Positions 58,911-64,000 of a DNA stretch of 64,000 nt are shown one piece after another (within the stretch, counting starts at the first letter, position 1; every line of letters begins with the position of its first letter). Both the position numbers and the translations under genes were made by a program. The notes beneath the pieces were generated by a model, which saw only the letters and a program-made list of their open reading frames with translations, ran no database searches and was not told the DNA's origin. The stretch spans positions 57,440,883 to 57,504,882 of the forward strand of contig CM067298.1 in assembly GCA_034231615.1 (NCBI GenBank). Reading direction: 5' to 3'. The DNA is from Meghimatium bilineatum (Eukaryota; Mollusca; Gastropoda; Stylommatophora; Philomycidae).

Positions 58911-59625
58911 TTATATAAATATACGATAGGGGGCTATAGTACGAAATCGTTTAAGAAGATCGATATAGTATATTGTTGTATTAAATGTATGGTCATTGTT
59001 TTAAGAAAAGCACTCACACAACATGAGATGTAAACAGCATTAATTGTCATGTGCTGACGTCACACAATCTTAGAGTGCACCCCCAACGGTAACATTTTTG
59101 GTTTCTTGCCTGATATTCGTAGATGAGACTAGAATTACTTCATGTTGTTCGGAATCATCTTATTTTTAGTAAACAGACGTCACAACATTTTAAGTTTAGA
59201 TTTATCGATTGACCAGAGTGTGCAGGTAGCGGTCAAGGTCGTCAACTCATTTTTCATACGATGTTTCATACGTTTAGTGTGTATGAGTAAAATATAGGCA
59301 GACGTGTTTGTGTTCACAAGTATGAACGTGACATAGAACGTTAGACGAGTACAGTCAACGTGCTACCGTGGACAGTAAAGACCTCTGTAAAGAAAGTAGG
59401 CATAGTCTGAAAGGATAATTTTTTAATTATTTCCGTGATTTTAATTGGTCGACCATGGATTTTTCTTTGGCATGTGACTTCAAGTATATATATTGTGACC
59501 ACCGACAAAAATAAAAGTCACGAATGAAGTCTTGTTTACTTTCTGTTCATAGGTCTAAACTGGAGTCTGGAGATGGTCGAAGTAATATGTTTTATACACA
59601 GATTCAATAATTCACCTGTGTGTTT
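58911..59625. other. unassigned region
   Basis: No gene. It contains ATTTCCGTGATTTTAATTGG at 59430, the same motif used as the target site at 1061 and 1482. Confidence 0.35.
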
Positions 59626-59629
59626 CCGT

Positions 59630-59885
59630 GCCCAAAACGGGAGTAAAGAATAGCAAGACTTTTTACGTTCCATGCATGTCGTAAGAAGCAACTAAGGAGG
59701 TTATGGAATGGAGGTGACTGTCTCTTCCCATACAGGGTCAAAGTGTCACAAAAGCCGTGATGAAGTCGGATCTGTCACACTGAAGGGTGCTGATATCGCA
59801 GCAAAGCTTTAAATCAAGACACAACGCATTCCGTTATCCAGACTAAATCCTTTTAATTGCAGAAGCTTGAGAACAAAGGCAGACG
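59630..59885 (+). mobile_element. SINE-2-like repeat, copy 2
   Basis: AAAGAATAGCAAGACTTTTT, CATGTCGTAAGAAGCAACTA, GATATCGCAGCAAAGCTTTA, AAGACACAACGCATTCCGTT, AGAAGCTTGAGAACAAAGGC. Same order as 57690-57935. The last third matches the SINE-2 insertion at 39375. Confidence 0.6.
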
Positions 59886-60525
59886 AAGAATTGATGGTTC
59901 TATGTCATACAATATATGGTATCATCAACAAGAATTGATGGTTCTGTGTCATACAATATATGGTATCATCAACAAGAATTGATGGTTCTGTGTCATACAA
60001 TATATGGTATCATCAACAAGAATTGATGGTTCTGTGTCATACAATATATGGTATCATGAATAAGAATTGATGGTTCTGTCATACAATATATGATATCATC
60101 AATAATTATTAATGGTTATGTGCCATACAATATATGGTATCATCAATACGAATTGATGGTTATGTGTCATACAATATATGGTATCATCAATACGAATTGA
60201 TGGTTATGTGTCATACAATATATGGTATCATCAATACGAATTGATGGTTATGTGTCATACAATATATGGTATCATCAATACGAATTGATGGTTATGTGTC
60301 ATACAATATATGGTATCATCAATACGAATTGATGGTTATGTGTCATACAATATATGGTATCATCAATACGAATTGATGGTTATGTGTCATACAATATATG
60401 GTATCATCAATAGGAATTGATGGTTATGTGTCATACAATATATGGTATCATCAATACGAATTGATGGTTATGTGCCATACAATATATGGTATCATCAATA
60501 CGAATTGATGGTTCTATGTTATATT
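59886..60525 (+). repeat. 44-bp minisatellite, ~14 copies
   Basis: AATTGATGGTTATGTGTCAT then ACAATATATGGTATCATCAA and TACG. The left copies have the variant TTCTGTG and ACAAG. The central copies are nearly identical. Confidence 0.96.
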
Positions 60526-61360
60526 ATCTATGAAAGTTTAGATTGCAAGCGATTTTTATCTTTTTCTTTCATCTGTTGTAGTTTGATTAATACAGCAGAT
60601 AGGGAGAAGCAGCTGAGAAGTTCAAACACCTCACTCTTCCACTTTTTCAATAAAGTAAGTACTATACATAACACTTCCTGGTCGTAGGAGTTCAAAACAC
60701 TGGAGGCATTCCAATAAATTAGCTGCTGTGAAACATTTTTTGTGCCAAGGCCATTTGTTAATTTACAATATAATTTGCGTGCTATACAAAATTATGATTA
60801 AAAAAATTTGCTTGCAGCATTTTCTACAAAAATATTAAGTAACTCACCCCTAATGTGATAGTTATAACTGTTTCTCTGTGGTGAGACGTGTATGTACGTT
60901 ATTATTATGATTCACTTCATACAAATGTATGATGTTATGGGACATTAATTGAATGTTTAGTTCAGTCTCAGTTGCCTTCGACAGGCCATATCAAATAATA
61001 ACGCGGGCCGTTTATCACCCACGGTTCGGAGGTTCCCCAAACCAGCCATAAATGCTCAGCTCGCCGATCCATCAGTCGTCTAAGGGTGTATAGGCTCGGC
61101 GTACCAGTCAGTTATTGATAGTGCGTTCTTCGAATATTTCCAGGGAGGAGATACTTTCTTCCCTGTCTTTTGTCTACTCCCATTTATATAATTCTCTGAG
61201 CATGAATATTGTCTCTTTTAGCCTCCTGTTCATCACTTTGCAGTGCATTCATAACTTCCCTAATAAACTCGGCTCTGTTTCGTTTTTATCACTGATCCAT
61301 CTACCCCAGCATTGCCCATCAATGTATCAAATCTACCCTTGTTTCTGACTCCTGCATGTC
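60526..61360. other. unassigned region
   Basis: No recognised gene. 60995-61110 is GC-richer than its surroundings (CGGGCCGTTTATCACCCACG, GTATAGGCTCGGCG) and could be a SINE remnant. Confidence 0.35.
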
Positions 61361-61362
61361 CT

Positions 61363-61462
61363 GTGAAGCAGATTTATGTTGATACTGTGCAGTAGATTTA
61401 TGTTGATACTGTGCAGTAGATTTATGTTGATACTGTGCAGTAGATTTATGTTGATATTGTGG
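61363..61462 (+). repeat. 24-bp tandem repeat, 4 copies
   Basis: GTGCAGTAGATTTATGTTGA then TACT. Confidence 0.93.
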
Positions 61463-61735
61463 ATCTTGCGAAGAAGAAGAATACACGCCTTTCTTATCAT
61501 GATCTTTTATATTATGTGTAGCATTGTGTAACCATTTACAAACACGCTAAATATGATAATTATAAAATGCTAAATCTTTTCTATATTAATGTATTGCTCA
61601 GTAGCATGAACAATGAACAAACAACTAGAAGATAGAATTCATACCTTCCAGATGTGGATATATAGAAAATTAGAGATAATTTCACGGAAAGAGAAGAAAA
61701 CGAACAAAGGGGTTCTAACAACACTTCGAAAAACA
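61463..61735. other. unassigned spacer
   Basis: Nothing recognised. Confidence 0.3.
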
Positions 61736-61737
61736 AA

Positions 61738-61995
61738 TATTAAATGAAATAATAATCAAACAAATAAAGTATTTTAGACATATATTAAAAGACATAATAT
61801 CTTGTTGAAGACATTACTTGACGGTAAAGTCGAATGGAGGCAGCAAGAGGTAGGTAAAGATACATGTGGGAGAGAAACATCACAAGATGGATAGGCTACA
61901 GTCTGGCAGAGGCAAGTCTACAACACGGCAAGAGACGGGATGTTGGAGGTCGTTGCAACCAACATTCGTTGTGAAGGCGGCTCTTAATGATGATG
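61738..61995 (+). mobile_element. RTE-G2 C-terminal fragment
   Basis: KYFRHILKD, then a frame-shifted LLDGKVEWRQQ and RYMWERNITRWIGYSLAEAS, then a WRSLQPTFVVKAA-like end and AATGATGATGGT. Second copy of the family at 22735-22985. Confidence 0.7.
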
Positions 61996-62094
61996 GTCAC
62001 TTATCTTTACATTAATTGTAATCTCTGCCCATGTATATCATAACTTTTTTAGTATTAAACTGTATGTGCTGTACACGAAGAAGTTTTCGATGTG

Positions 62095-62620
62095 GTATCT
62101 ACAGAGATAAATCACCAGTGTCAGTGATATCCACAAGTTAGAAATATAAGAAATATTGGTAATATAGAGATAAATGGTGTCAGTGATATCCACAAGTTAG
62201 AAATATAAGAAATATTTGTAATATAGAGATAAATGGTGTCAGTGATATCCACAAGTTGGAAATATAAGAAATATTGGTAATATAGAGATAAATAACCAGG
62301 GTGTCAGTGATATCCACAAGTTAGAAATATAAGAAATATTGGTAATATAGAGATAAATAACCAGGGTGTCAGTGATATCCACAAGTTGGAAATATAAGAA
62401 ATATTTGTAATATAGAGATAAATGGTGTCAGTGATATCCACAAGTTGGAAATATAAGAAATATTTGTAATATAGAGATAAATCACCAGGGTGTCATTGAT
62501 ATCAACAAGTTGGAAATATAAGAAATATTGGTAATATAGAGATAAATAACCAGGGTGTCAGTGATATCCACAAGTTGGAACTGTAAGAACTATTGGTAAT
62601 ATAGAGATAAATCACAAATT
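62095..62620 (+). repeat. ~62-bp minisatellite, ~8 copies
   Basis: AGAGATAAATCACCAGGGTG, TCAGTGATATCCACAAGTTG and GAAATATAAGAAATATTGGT. Units vary between ~57 and 66 bp by presence of a short AAYCACCAGG segment. Confidence 0.94.
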
Positions 62621-62800
62621 CACAGATTCAAACATGACTTGGCAACTACCCCCGCTAAACTCTTAGCTGAAATCCCCACAATGGGAGCTCTGCTGATCTG
62701 CAGCAGCGACTACTGGCCTTTCTGTTTAATCAGTTGGTTTTGCCATTGGATGATTATGTTTTGGGACTCCTAAGGCTATCAAGCACATAATGCAAATAGT
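62621..62800. other. unassigned spacer
   Basis: Nothing recognised. Confidence 0.3.
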
Positions 62801-62807
62801 TGGATCG

Positions 62808-64000
62808 TATTCATTCATTCATTCATTAGTTGCCATGCTGCCTGGAGTAGGCGATATGACATACAGCTCTCCATTTCCAGTATTATGTATCAAAATCGTT
62901 GTTGTTTCCCTGCCGTGTCAGGTTGTTAAACTGTCTAAACTTTTCATACGTGGTCGCCCTCTGTCTCTGTTGCCTTCAATCTTGCCTGTTGTGACTATGT
63001 TCTCCAAACCTCCTTGTCTCATAACGTGGTCAAATAATGAAGATTGTATATTCATTACATTATTGATAAAACTCCGTTTCGCATTCGATTCTTTCAATAC
63101 CTTTACATTAGTTTTCCAGGCAGTTCATGGTATTCTCAGCATTCTTCTATAGAACGACACTTCTTTTGCCTCGAATTTTCCACTTTTCTGATTGTTTGTT
63201 GTCCAAGACTTGCATCCATATGTTAGTATAGGAGTTATATAGCACTGCAGAACTCTCTCACCTCTAATGGCAAGGTCATACTACACAATATATTTTTCAT
63301 TTTTGTGAATGTTGTTTGATGCCTGCCCTATTCTGCTTCTTATTTCTGTTGAAATTTTTCCATCTGCTGTAATCGTTGTACCTACATATTTGAATTGGTG
63401 TACCTGTTTTAACACGATATCATTCACTTTGCTGTTGCAAGTTGTGTTATTTTGTTTCTTCGAAATAACCATTACTTCTGTTTTCTTGACATTTAGGAAG
63501 AGACCTTTCTCTTTACTGTCTATTGTTACTACATTAATTAATTCTTGAAGATCTTCCTCACTTTTAGCAGTCAGAACAGTGTCATACGCATATCTCAAAT
63601 TATTTATGTTATGTCCTCCCACTGATATTCCTTGGAATATAAACTATTGCGCATATTATGTTTTCACTGTATAAAGAGAACAAGGCTGGTGAAAGTACAC
63701 AACCCTGTCTAACTCCTTGCTTTATTTGTTGAAAAGGACCAAATTGATCTCCTACTCTTGTTGCTGCTGTTTGTTGCCAGTACATTTTCTTGATGATTCT
63801 TAAATGTGTATAACTTCATTATGTTTAACTTTATAAAATACTTGCGTGTAGTCTATAAAACAGAGGTACAGAACTGTTTTTATAGACCTCTCTATTAGTG
63901 TTCTCAATATATAAATAGCATTGTTGGTACCTTTGCCTTTTACAAAGCCACATTATTCTGGACTTATTTCTGTTTTTATTTTGTTTCTCCCACTCTTCAT
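62808..64000 (-). mobile_element. RTE-G (BovB-like), RT to 3' end, runs off the window
   Basis: On the minus strand from the right edge: NKIKTEISPE-stop-CGFVKGKGTNNAIYILRTLI (RT domain 2a/3), CFIDYTQVFYKVKHNEVI (domain A, about 63870-63815), SKELDRVVYFHQPCS-like region, then NINNLRYAYDTVLTAKSEED (about 63610-63550). The active-site YADD reads YAYD, so the first catalytic Asp is lost. GLFLNVKKTEVMVISKKQN and FKYVGTTITADGKISTEIRS follow. The 3' end is GGCAACTAATGAATGAATGA. Same 3' family as 21690-21915. Confidence 0.8.

Overview
This is a eukaryotic, AT-rich, intergenic or intronic window, not a bacterial one. Coding density is close to nil. Almost everything recognisable is a decayed transposable element or a tandem repeat. 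The mixture consists of RTE/BovB-type and RNase H-bearing LINEs, a Penelope-like element with a GIY-YIG domain, hAT (Buster-type) DNA transposons, tRNA-like SINEs, and many micro- and minisatellites. It points to a lophotrochozoan animal. A mollusc, possibly a cephalopod, is my best guess from general knowledge, but nothing in the window proves it.

Layout. 0-1 kb: one convincing host exon on the minus strand (290-608, end of an Ig-like domain) that carries a frameshift. 1-5.3 kb: a 407-bp retroposon with a 14-bp target duplication, then a 2.1-kb hAT element with terminal inverted repeats. 5.4-8 kb: a 2.5-kb satellite of 21-bp units. 8.7-16.9 kb: a dense nest of elements. A Penelope-like element on the plus strand is split by two later retrotransposon insertions, each with its own target duplication, and is flanked by LINEs that end in (CTAA)n. 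17-24 kb: hAT MITE, SINE, and an RT fragment whose catalytic-motif segment was amplified into a tandem array. 24-31 kb: LINE fragments, a second copy of the 407-bp repeat, a second hAT element, and a possible exon (28229-28618). 31-38 kb: foldback element and an inverted pair of 36-bp minisatellites, an RTE fragment, and a 1.2-kb minisatellite. 39-42 kb: SINE inside RTE inside DNA-transposon termini, then a palindromic MITE. 42-53 kb: assorted LINE/SINE fragments, including a LINE interrupted by a 0.7-kb (CAAA)-tailed element. 53-64 kb: six minisatellites, an RTE ending in (AT)n, two SINE-like copies, and an RTE fragment running off the right edge.

How the parts relate. The window reads as a record of successive insertions. 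Several microsatellites are the 3' tails of LINE copies. Two SINE-like families share their 3' ends with LINE families in the same window, which suggests borrowed mobilisation machinery. None of the element-encoded proteins seen here is intact. I found no rRNA gene, no convincing functional tRNA gene, no CRISPR array and no gene cluster that looks like a new biological system. The most interesting signals are the nested Penelope element, the RT-motif minisatellite, the (CAAA)-tailed element with three internal repeats, and the SINE/LINE 3'-end sharing. LINE family labels used below (RTE-A, LINE-C and so on) are local names of mine, not database names.
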